Positions 38,950 to 44,884 of a stretch of 44,884 bases of DNA are shown in pieces. Every line of letters starts with the position of its first letter. Position 1 is the first letter of the stretch. The translations under genes and the position numbers were made by a program. This stretch comes from UBA1206 sp045600105 (lineage in GTDB: Bacteria > Bacillota > Clostridia > Oscillospirales > CAG-382), in contig JAZRXG010000011.1 in the NCBI GenBank assembly GCA_045600105.1, positions 1 to 44,884 on the forward strand, read 5' to 3'. The notes under the pieces were generated by a model. That model made no database searches, was not told the origin of the DNA, and saw only the letters and a list, made by a program, of their open reading frames with translations.

Positions 38950-39028
38950 TTATGACTGAACGCTAATCGGGTACGGTCCCCTTTACGCAGCCATTTATCT
39001 CAAGAGGCAACGCCTCATTGATTCGGAC

Positions 39029-39108
39029 AAGGCGCGTTTTTCGTTTTAGTGATAAGGTTTGGCGGTGCCTCGCCCATTCACAACGATTTTTACGGCTGTA
39101 CGCGCCTT
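39029..39108 (-). ncRNA. Y-RNA-like unit 3
   Basis: An 80-base unit closed by AAGGCGCGT (39100-39108) with ACGCGCCTT (39029-39037), 9 bp, followed by ACAGCCGT. Inner pairs: CGT with ACG, GTGA with TCAC, and GGCG with CGCC around AGGCAC. The 3' strand before the closing stem is A-rich (AAAACGAAAA), as in units 1 and 2. Confidence 0.6.
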
Positions 39109-39111
39109 TGC

Positions 39112-39199
39112 AAGATGCGGCTTTTTTACGGGTACCATCGTCAACCGGACGGATAACGCTTGCGGAGGATAAACGATTCGTAATTGCTGTTCGCATCTT
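39112..39199 (-). ncRNA. Y-RNA-like unit 2
   Basis: An 88-base unit closed by AAGATGCG (39192-39199) with CGCATCTT (39112-39119), 8 bp, followed by AACAGCAATTACG. Inner stems: TTACG with CGTAA and ATCGT with ACGAT. The 3' strand carries AAAAAGC opposite ACAGCAA, forming an asymmetric internal loop. It lies only three bases from unit 3. Confidence 0.6.
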
Positions 39200-39208
39200 A
39201 ATAATATC

Positions 39209-39312
39209 CAGATGCTTTTTTGCAGCTGCCCGAAGTTAATCGGGGGTGTCCGTTCCGATCCGGACTCTCGTATTCTGAGAAGCTGTCCCTCCGTAATTGC
39301 TGTAAGCATCTG
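39209..39312 (-). ncRNA. Y-RNA-like unit 1
   Basis: A 104-base unit closed by CAGATGCTT (39304-39312) with AAGCATCTG (39209-39217), 9 bp, followed by ACAGCAATTACGG (the same 12-base core ACAGCAATTACG as unit 2). Inside, CAGCT pairs with AGCTG and encloses three hairpins: TCTC-AGAATAC-GAGA, GTCCG-GATCGGAA-CGGAC and CCCGA-TTAACT-TCGGG, a cloverleaf-like layout. It is the unit nearest the promoter. Confidence 0.6.
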
Positions 39313-39362
39313 CATCGGATCGCAGGGCCTTCGAAGTGTTTCATTCTCGACCTTGCACCGTA

Positions 39363-39391
39363 ATTATAGCGTCCGTTTTGTTTTTTTTCAC
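39363..39391 (-). promoter_or_regulatory. Probable promoter of the Y-RNA-like array and DUF2828
   Basis: Minus-strand TATAAT (39363-39368) with GTGAAA (39386-39391, four matches to TTGACA) 17 bases upstream. It directly follows the terminator of the WYL operon and gives a start about 45 bases before unit 1. No other promoter of equal quality was seen before DUF2828. Confidence 0.6.
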
Positions 39392-39393
39392 GG

Positions 39394-39428
39394 AAAAAAA
39401 GTTGCGAACTCATCAGAGTCCGCAGCTT
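39394..39428 (-). terminator. Terminator of the PHP-WYL-WYL operon
   Basis: On the minus strand AAGCTGCGGACTC (39416-39428) pairs with GAGTTCGCAACTT (39399-39411, some G-U pairs), followed by TTTTT. The stem overlaps the WYL stop codon. The array downstream is thus a separate transcript. Confidence 0.8.
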
Positions 39429-40324
39429 TTTTGCATATTCAGTCGTTTTTTTATCAGTTCAATGAAGCTTTGAGGGGAAATGACCTTGACAAAAGGTCCG
39501 AACGACAGGGTCCTTATCACCATTTCCGTTTCGTCGTCTTTTTCGTATTTCAGAGTGACTCTGTATTTGTCATCTCCGATTTTTTTCGCTTCCTTTTCAA
39601 AATGGGCAAAATGGAGAAGTACACGCTCCAAAGCGTTTCTTTCGTCCGTGACCTCCAGAACAAGCTCCTCATCCGCCGTCTGCCTCACAACGGGATTCCT
39701 TTGCTCCCACACCTTGCCGCTCGGAGCACATGAGACGATCCTGCCGAGGTTGACGACCGATCCGTGCCGCGATCCGGAAGCGATGAGACGGAACTTATCG
39801 TCTTTTTCGGAATACTCGAGATATTCAGGCATGGCGGTAAAAGTGTTCGTGCTTCCCGTACGGTTTTTCACGACGAACTGCAGAGCACGGCGTTTGCGTA
39901 TGCAGTCGAGCATCAGCCTGAAGCGGGCTATATATTCCTCGTCCGAATAATCGTCTCCGTCGGAATACTTATCAAACACGCGGAAATCTTTCTCGGTGAA
40001 GAGGGGTTCAACGTCGGGAAAATCGGGAATACAGTCACCGAAAAGGCGTATCCTCGGGTCAAGGCTTATTGCTTTGAGCCATCTTTTCTGAAGAACGGTC
40101 AGCGGCATATCGGGGACGTTTTGTACGTTTGCAGAGCCGTCCGATCTCAAAAGAGGCCAGTCGCCGTTATTCAGCGCTTCTTTGATCCTGATAAAGCTTT
40201 CGCCGAAAGCGTTCTGGCGGGAAATCTCACGGAGGTCTTCAGAAGAAAGAGGACGTGAGACTGCTTCCTTCAGTATCGCGGCAACGGCGTTGTAATAAGC
40301 GCCGTAAAGTTCACTGAATATCAT
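39413..40324 (-). CDS. WYL-domain protein (second of pair)
   Basis: A 303-residue protein with a helical N-terminal part (about 1-125) and a C-terminal WYL-type domain (about 130-290): R-K-R-R-A-L-Q-F-V-V-K-N-R, T-A-M-P-E-Y-L-E-Y-S-E-K-D-D-K-F-R-L-I-A (the strand that carries W-Y-L in the family), G-R-I-V-S-C, and a C-terminal extension with L-S-F-G-P-F-V-K-V-I-S-P (the WCX-like part). No clear helix-turn-helix is visible at the start. WYL domains sense nucleic-acid fragments or nucleotides and regulate transcription, often of RNA or phage-defence loci. It overlaps the preceding WYL gene by 14 bases. Confidence 0.85.
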   Translation of the reverse strand: MIFSELYGAYYNAVAAILKEAVSRPLSSEDLREISRQNAFGESFIRIKEALNNGDWPLLRSDGSANVQNVPDMPLTVLQKRWLKAISLDPRIRLFGDCIPDFPDVEPLFTEKDFRVFDKYSDGDDYSDEEYIARFRLMLDCIRKRRALQFVVKNRTGSTNTFTAMPEYLEYSEKDDKFRLIASGSRHGSVVNLGRIVSCAPSGKVWEQRNPVVRQTADEELVLEVTDERNALERVLLHFAHFEKEAKKIGDDKYRVTLKYEKDDETEMVIRTLSFGPFVKVISPQSFIELIKKRLNMQKSCGL

Positions 40325-41561
40325 TGCATCCGTCCTCCTCTCCTGTCCCGTAGAGTTTATACATTGCGGAGATATCGTCTTTGAACCGCGCTTCGGCGGC
40401 GGGATCGGAGAAACTGATATCCGTGATCCTGCAGATGAAGGTCCTTATCCACGGTATCATTTCGCTTGCGTCGTAAACGTCAGCCGAAAACCTGCTTGTG
40501 TTGCTGTCGATCCTTTCGACGTTCCCGCAGCGTTTCTCGCGTTCGAGACGTCTGTGGATATGCTGCTCGTCATCGGCGTATTTCACGGTGAATTCCACGT
40601 GCTCGAGTCTGTCATCCGACCTGCTTTGGGTGCTCACTCCCCAGATATGTTTCTGCATCTCGTCGAGCTTTGCCCGCAATTCGTCGAAATGTTCACATTC
40701 GTCATCGATATGTACCGACAGGATATTGTCGGTCCTGAACGACGTGATCCTTTTGAACCGCGGAACGTAAGCCATCAGATACTGCCTGCCGTTCTGCGTG
40801 CTTATCATGATACGAAGCGGGATCACGTGGCTTTCGGAGATACGGTCTTTATGACGGTTTACGGATTCCAGAGTAATGCTGCTCTTTTTGCTCATGGCAT
40901 CGAAAAGCCCGCAGACGATCTCGCTGTCAAGAGAACTCGTAATATAATGATGCTTGAAAGCGAAATGATCGTCATGGATGTCGTTCTTGTCAAGCAGATA
41001 TGAGCCGATAACTCCGCACGGGGCGACCTCTGAAAAGAAATCAAGCAAGTCGCCGCAGGACGAAAGGTCGGTCGAGCCGTTTCTGAAATACAAAACGTTT
41101 TTTCCGCTTTTTTTCGTTCCGAGCAGCCCTTCGCCGACGTATTCCTTCAGTTTTTTTCTGATCGTGGATTCGTCAAAAAGACGGTCGGATTCCGGCATAT
41201 ATTCACCGACGCGGTCGGATATTTCGGATACGGTCAAACCGTCGCCGCACGCAAGTATATCCATGATGATGAAATGAAGGGTGATGTCGCCGTCGGTAAA
41301 GCTTTTGGCTTTCCACGCCTTATAGAGCGGGTTGTGATGGGTTATACGGCTGTTGATGGAAATGAAAACGTTCTTTCCGTCGGGTGCTTTGCGGAAACGC
41401 ATACAGTCGCCGAGCAGACTTTCCATGCGGCGCTTTTCGTCGTCATACGATCTTGCGCTTTTTTTTGTGTATTCGTCGCGGCTTTTGAAGCCGTAGACGT
41501 AGAATTCCCGCATATAATCGCGGATACGGTTGAAGTTTTTGATAAGCTCGCTGTATGCCAT
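40311..41561 (-). CDS. WYL-domain transcriptional regulator (first of pair)
   Basis: A 416-residue protein starting at ATG 41561 behind AAGGTGG. Residues about 75-155 form a winged helix (M-D-I-L-A-C-G-D-G-L-T-V-S-E-I-S-D-R-V-G … E-S-T-I-R-K-K-L-K-E-Y-V-G-E-G-L-L). Residues about 220-330 are the WYL domain (S-I-T-L-E-S-V-N-R, H-V-I-P-L-R-I-M-I-S-T-Q-N-G-R-Q-Y-L-M-A-Y, R-T-D-N-I-L-S-V), followed by a WCX-like C-terminal part. It is co-transcribed with the second WYL gene and lies one gene away from the RNA array; I infer that the pair controls or works with the DUF2828 system. Confidence 0.9.
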   Translation of the reverse strand: MAYSELIKNFNRIRDYMREFYVYGFKSRDEYTKKSARSYDDEKRRMESLLGDCMRFRKAPDGKNVFISINSRITHHNPLYKAWKAKSFTDGDITLHFIIMDILACGDGLTVSEISDRVGEYMPESDRLFDESTIRKKLKEYVGEGLLGTKKSGKNVLYFRNGSTDLSSCGDLLDFFSEVAPCGVIGSYLLDKNDIHDDHFAFKHHYITSSLDSEIVCGLFDAMSKKSSITLESVNRHKDRISESHVIPLRIMISTQNGRQYLMAYVPRFKRITSFRTDNILSVHIDDECEHFDELRAKLDEMQKHIWGVSTQSRSDDRLEHVEFTVKYADDEQHIHRRLEREKRCGNVERIDSNTSRFSADVYDASEMIPWIRTFICRITDISFSDPAAEARFKDDISAMYKLYGTGEEDGCNDIQ

Positions 41562-41593
41562 GTTTTCACCACCTTGTTTTATCGGATATATAT

Positions 41594-42418
41594 TTATAAT
41601 TTCCACATATCTTCTTTCGTGATACCGGCACGTTCCGCCGCGCGTCGGAGCAGAGAATGGGTATTGACGAAGGCTCCCGCGCTGTGCGCGTCCGAACCGA
41701 AATGAAAATGACATCCGCAGGCCTTGGCGGCGGAAAGCAGACGTATATATGACGGTGAAAGCCTTTCTTCGTCGAGACGCGTGCCGTTTCTGTAAAGGCA
41801 GGCGTGTATCTCGATGCTGATATCGTTTTTTGCGGCAAGCGTGAAGCAGTCGGCAAGACGGCTGTCGGAAATGCCGTCCACGATCTCCTGCTCGTCCGGA
41901 CTGCATATCGGATACAGCGGATGACAGATGCCCGTCGGAACGGGATAACCGATATTGCAGGCATATTCAAAGCGCTCGAGCATAAGGTCGCGCAGTTTGT
42001 CCGGAGTGGACAGATCGTGATCACGATAGTATTGACGGATGTTCAGGATATGACTTGCGGCGATAAGAATATAATCGAAATTTTCGGCAAGCTCCTTCGG
42101 CAGGGACGGCTCCAGTCCGTGGGCGACCTCGACCTCGCAGCCCAAAAGGACGCGGCGATCGGTCTTGCTTCTTAATTCCGCCAGACTGTCCTTGAGTTTC
42201 AGAACACGCTGTACACCGGGTGCGTCTGACGCCGCCCTTTCTTCGTCCGAAAAAACGAAAGAGTCGGGATAGTATAAATGATTTGAAAAACCGACGGTAT
42301 CCACGTCTTCCTTTTCAAGAAAGGGAAGATACGTTTCGGGAACCGTATCGCGTGGGGCGCAGTTCGACAGATTCGTATGCAAATGCAGGTCCCCGTACCA
42401 AAGAGAACTGTCTCTCAT
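41594..42418 (-). CDS. PHP-domain phosphoesterase
   Basis: A 274-residue metal-dependent phosphoesterase of the histidinol-phosphatase/PHP type: W-Y-G-D-L-H-L-H-T near residue 8-16, V-G-F-S-N-H-L-Y, L-L-G-C-E-V-E-V (metal Glu), A-A-S-H-I-L, T-G-I-C-H-P and F-G-S-D-A-H-S. AAAGGAG before ATG 42418 makes this start better than the in-frame ATG at 42442. It is followed after 32 bases by the WYL pair, so all three share the promoter at 42598-42626. The substrate could be a nucleotide or RNA-derived phosphate, given the neighbours. Confidence 0.88.
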   Translation of the reverse strand: MRDSSLWYGDLHLHTNLSNCAPRDTVPETYLPFLEKEDVDTVGFSNHLYYPDSFVFSDEERAASDAPGVQRVLKLKDSLAELRSKTDRRVLLGCEVEVAHGLEPSLPKELAENFDYILIAASHILNIRQYYRDHDLSTPDKLRDLMLERFEYACNIGYPVPTGICHPLYPICSPDEQEIVDGISDSRLADCFTLAAKNDISIEIHACLYRNGTRLDEERLSPSYIRLLSAAKACGCHFHFGSDAHSAGAFVNTHSLLRRAAERAGITKEDMWKL

Positions 42419-42485
42419 AAGAAACTCCTTTTGTGTTGTCATATGTCGGAATAAGCTGACAACGGCGGGCGGTGCTCGACTGCTT

Positions 42486-42509
42486 CCGGCGTCAGATCGC
42501 CGGTTTTTG
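42486..42509 (+). terminator. Orphan terminator-like hairpin in the PHP leader
   Basis: CCGGCG-TCAGAT-CGCCGG followed by TTTTTG on the plus strand, although no plus-strand gene lies upstream. On the minus strand it lies in the 5' leader of the PHP operon, without a T-run. Confidence 0.45.
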
Positions 42510-42597
42510 TATAATTTCGGAATCAGATATGGAAATTATCCATTTTGCTGCTTTTTCATAAGGATGCCATGCCTTTCCGACGCGCCATAACACAATT

Positions 42598-42626
42598 ATT
42601 ATATCATAACTCAACCGCAAAATCAA
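42598..42626 (-). promoter_or_regulatory. Promoter of the PHP-WYL-WYL operon
   Basis: Minus-strand TTGATT (42621-42626), 17 bases ending TGA, TATAAT (42598-42603). It leaves a leader of about 175 bases. Confidence 0.8.
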
Positions 42627-42744
42627 TGTTTCGATGACCGGATCGGGCTTGAATTTAAGTATATGAGGAAACAAATATAAAGAGATTTGCCGCTTGGCGT
42701 GTAAGCGGCGGTCAGGCTCATATAGGAGGGCTGACGGAAAAGCC

Positions 42745-42773
42745 TTGACAATCGCCGTATATGGCAATATAAT
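42745..42773 (+). promoter_or_regulatory. Consensus promoter of the metallophosphoesterase gene
   Basis: TTGACA (42745-42750), 17 bases, TATAAT (42768-42773), a perfect sigma-A match. Confidence 0.88.
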
Positions 42774-42848
42774 GAAATAACGGGCAGGGAAGAAACCGCG
42801 TGACGCGGGAACAAGCGTGCAAAATAAAACGGATCGGAGCGGTAAAGC

Positions 42849-43952
42849 ATGTGGGCATTGATTTTTCTGGCGATATTAATTGTGAGTCTGACCGGGCTTG
42901 TTTTCATGGCAAACCGGCTGACCGCCTTTCCGTTTCTGCGGACGACCAGCCGCAAAAAGGCTTATTTATTCGGCTTTCTGATCCCCGCGCTCATATTCAC
43001 GGCGATCTCGCTGTGGAGCGGGATCTGGAACGGAATGATAATATTCATCCATCTGTTATTGTTCTGGCTTCTGTGCGAGGGCTGCTTCAAGCCGGCAGCC
43101 AAGCTGCGGAAAAAGCCGTTTGCCGGTTATTGGGCGGGTATCGCTGCCATCGTCATCACCGCTTGCTATCTTGGCGTGGGATTCTTCTTTGCACACCACG
43201 TTTATCGTACCGCCTACACCTTTGAAACCGAAAAATCTCTTGGGATTTCCTCCCTGCGGATAGTGGGCTTCAGCGATTCTCACGTGGGGACGACGTTCAG
43301 CGGAAAGGAATTCGGGAAGTTCGTGGACAGAATGAACGCGGAGCATCCGGATCTCGTCGTGATCGTCGGCGATTTTGCGGACGATGATACCGACTATACG
43401 GACATGGCGGAAGCTTGTCGGGAACTGGGAAAACTGGAGGCGAAATACGGCGTTTATTATGTTTTCGGCAATCACGACAAGGGCTATTATTCATCTCATC
43501 GGGGTTACGGCAAAGAAGAACTGGTGCGGAATCTGCGGGAAAACAACGTTATCGTACTGGAGGATGAGGTCGTACCCATCGCCGGAAACGTGGTCCTCTG
43601 CGGCAGGCAGGATGCCGGACAGAGAAGCCGGAAGACCATGGCGGAGCTTGCTGAAAATTTCGGTCCGGACACCTTTTCCGTGATCCTCGATCATCAGCCC
43701 AATGATTACGCGGCTCAGACTGAGGCGGGTGTCGACCTGGTCATTTCGGGTCACACGCATGGCGGACAGTTCATTCCAATCAACCGTGTCGGTGAATTGA
43801 TAGGTGCCAATGACATGACCTACGGCACCGCCGCACGGGGGCTTACGAGATTTGTGATCACGTCCGGCATTTCAAACTGGGCGTTCCGGTTCAAGACCGG
43901 CTGCATCTCCGAATATTTTGTCATCGACCTCACGGAGAACGGGACCGCCTGA
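42849..43952 (+). CDS. Membrane metallophosphoesterase (calcineurin-like)
   Basis: A 367-residue protein with about four N-terminal membrane spans (residues 1-20, 38-60, 60-80, 95-118) and a C-terminal calcineurin-like phosphoesterase domain facing outward or the membrane surface: F-S-D-S-H-V-G, V-G-D-F-A-D-D-D, F-G-N-H-D-K-G, L-D-H-Q-P and S-G-H-T-H-G-G-Q are the five metal-site motifs. This is the YkuE/YaeI-like group, thought to act on lipid-linked phosphates or nucleotides. GGAGCGG lies upstream of the ATG. It is a single-gene transcript between its promoter and the terminator at 44003. Confidence 0.92.
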   Translation: MWALIFLAILIVSLTGLVFMANRLTAFPFLRTTSRKKAYLFGFLIPALIFTAISLWSGIWNGMIIFIHLLLFWLLCEGCFKPAAKLRKKPFAGYWAGIAAIVITACYLGVGFFFAHHVYRTAYTFETEKSLGISSLRIVGFSDSHVGTTFSGKEFGKFVDRMNAEHPDLVVIVGDFADDDTDYTDMAEACRELGKLEAKYGVYYVFGNHDKGYYSSHRGYGKEELVRNLRENNVIVLEDEVVPIAGNVVLCGRQDAGQRSRKTMAELAENFGPDTFSVILDHQPNDYAAQTEAGVDLVISGHTHGGQFIPINRVGELIGANDMTYGTAARGLTRFVITSGISNWAFRFKTGCISEYFVIDLTENGTA

Positions 43953-44002
43953 AGCGGCACCATATAAACAGAAACAAACGCATCACTCAGGCAAGACAAG
44001 TA

Positions 44003-44051
44003 AAATCCGGCAGGGAGCAAATGGATCGTGCTCCCTGCCGGATTTGTTTTT
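44003..44051 (+). terminator. Terminator of the metallophosphoesterase gene
   Basis: A 17-bp perfect stem, AAATCCGGCAGGGAGCA (44003-44019) with its complement (44029-44045), then GTTTTTA. Confidence 0.9.
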
Positions 44052-44074
44052 ATATTCAGTGCGATAGTGCTTCC

Positions 44075-44206
44075 TTACTCGGTCAATCCCATTATCCTCA
44101 TCAAGTCTGCTTCAGAGCAGGGACAAAAGCCACCAACAAACATCTTTAAATCAGAATAGGAATTGGAGTAAGGAAGATAAAACGCAAAAAAACCGCCGAA
44201 ATGAAT
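44075..44206 (-). pseudogene. Possible C-terminal gene remnant
   Basis: A 43-codon open stretch ending at TAA 44075-44077 reads G-G-F-F-A-F-Y-L-P-Y-S-N … M-F-V-G-G-F-C-P-C-S-E-A-D-L-M-R-I-M-G-L. It looks protein-like (C-P-C-S-E-A-D-L) but has no start with a ribosome site. Possibly the tail of a lost gene; low certainty. Confidence 0.2.
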
Positions 44207-44235
44207 CGACGATTTTATGCATATAATTATGAATA

Positions 44236-44742
44236 TTAATACATCTTCGCTCCCGTGGGAATGTGGTTATCGAGCATGAGCAGATGAAGCTTTTCTTCGC
44301 CTTCTTCGTGGTGGACGGCGGAGATGAGCATACCGCAGGATTCGATACCCATCATGGGACGCGGAGGCAGGTTGGTGATGGCAAGCAGCGTCTTGCCGAC
44401 GAGCTCTTCGGGCTCGTAGAACGCGTGGATACCGGAAAGGATAACGCGGTCTTCACCAGTGCCGTCGTCAAGCGTGAACTTGAGGAGCTTTTTGGACTTG
44501 GGAACGGCTTCGCACGCCTTTACCTTGACAGCTCTGAAATCGGATTTCTGGAAAGTGGGGAAGTCGACGTAGTCGGCAAACAGCGGCTCGATCTCGACCT
44601 TGGAGAAGTCGATGACTTCTTCGATGGCGGGAGCGGCAGGAGCGGCTTCCGTAATGGGAGCTGCTTCCGGCTGGTCATTATTCACTTTTTCCGTATTCTC
44701 GTCAGCCTTCGGTTCACTCGATTTTTCGTTGATGTCCTTCAT
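44236..44742 (-). CDS. Stand-alone tRNA-binding domain protein (MetRS C-terminal type)
   Basis: A 168-residue protein. A low-complexity N-terminal part (about 1-55, rich in Glu, Ala, Pro, Lys) precedes an OB-fold tRNA-binding domain of the EMAPII/Trbp111/MetG C-terminal kind: I-E-P-L-F-A-D-Y-V-D-F, D-F-R-A-V-K-V-K-A-C-E-A-V-P-K-S-K-K-L-L-K-F, G-I-H-A-F-Y-E-P-E-E-L-V-G-K, N-L-P-P-R-P-M-M-G-I-E-S-C-G-M-L-I-S-A. It should bind tRNA as a dimer and help a synthetase or act as a chaperone. The start is uncertain: ATG 44742 has no ribosome site, an in-frame TTG is at 44763, and an ATG at 44781 with AAGGG is cut off by TAG. Confidence 0.85.
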   Translation of the reverse strand: MKDINEKSSEPKADENTEKVNNDQPEAAPITEAAPAAPAIEEVIDFSKVEIEPLFADYVDFPTFQKSDFRAVKVKACEAVPKSKKLLKFTLDDGTGEDRVILSGIHAFYEPEELVGKTLLAITNLPPRPMMGIESCGMLISAVHHEEGEEKLHLLMLDNHIPTGAKMY

Positions 44743-44884
44743 CGTCGGGAATAGTTTTTTCAACTATTCGCAATTCTTCATATCCCTTCAAATCCCTTAT
44801 TTTACTAGCTTTTCCGTTCTTCATACTTATTCGTATTAAGTCGGGGGAAAAGCAAGTTTTGTTGTCAAACTACTGTCTCAGCAG

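Larger units (their letters stand above)
42419..42848. other. Divergent control region between the PHP and metallophosphoesterase genes
   Basis: It holds two divergent promoters and an orphan hairpin; no convincing gene. A 91-codon leftward frame (42492-42767) runs across both promoters and has no ribosome site. Confidence 0.5.

Noticed and set aside
38739..39312. CRISPR array or REP-type DNA repeats
   Set aside because: The units share only a short motif and a pairing pattern, not sequence; there are no equal spacers and no cas genes. The changing but paired stems point to RNA.
38963..39315. Small protein frames (73-89 codons) inside the RNA array
   Set aside because: No ribosome sites, mutually overlapping in both strands, and unlike proteins; the RNA structure explains the sequence better.
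42492..42767. 91-codon leftward frame in the PHP upstream region
   Set aside because: It spans two promoters, lacks a ribosome site and has atypical composition.

Overview
The window looks like chromosomal DNA from an anaerobic Bacillota (Clostridia-type, probably uncultured gut or rumen) bacterium. This rests on strong AGGAGG-like ribosome sites, textbook sigma-A promoters (almost always a 17-base spacer, often with an extended TGA before the -10), many 4-base ATGA gene overlaps, and families typical of Clostridia (DUF6259 and DUF4434 proteins, CbbX-like AAA+, DUF2975/XRE pairs, WYL regulators). No phage, transposon, rRNA operon or CRISPR array was seen.

Region by region: 1-5 kb carries a truncated ABC exporter, a U32-like Fe-S protein coupled to a kynurenine-formamidase-type cyclase, a TetR regulator with two operator palindromes, a decayed GNAT gene, a 41-residue membrane peptide, a GyrI-like/zinc-ribbon protein and a CDP-alcohol phosphatidyltransferase. 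5-12 kb is an accessory-looking block: an acidic protein, a CbbX-like AAA+ ATPase and two unknown proteins driven by promoters of one shared design, followed by an ADP-ribosylglycohydrolase and a CpsB/PHP phosphatase. 12-17 kb is an HD-sbcD-sbcC operon read leftward, with two possible small genes at its head. 17-18 kb is a DUF2975-XRE-lipoprotein mini-operon.

18-34 kb is a carbohydrate and nucleoside scavenging region: a CBM9-like lipoprotein, two roughly 90% identical solute-binding lipoproteins, a CocE/NonD hydrolase, a DUF6259 glycosidase-like protein, a GH36 alpha-galactosidase, an operon of DUF4434 / nucleoside hydrolase / metallo-beta-lactamase-fold protein, and a membrane-anchored linear amide hydrolase. 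There are no permeases and no dedicated regulator. 34-37 kb is a MarR-MATE-LRR operon.

37-42.4 kb is the most interesting part. A DUF2828 (Ro60/TROVE-like helical repeat plus vWA) protein is preceded on the same strand by about 575 bases holding five tandem structured RNA units. Each has a perfect 9- or 8-bp closing stem of different sequence followed at once by the same ACAGC motif. One unit carries D-arm-like and T-arm-like elements of tRNA. Upstream on the same strand are a PHP phosphoesterase and two WYL-domain regulators. I interpret this as a bacterial Y-RNA-like ribonucleoprotein locus with a whole array of RNAs. The window ends with a membrane metallophosphoesterase and a stand-alone tRNA-binding (MetRS C-terminal type) protein.
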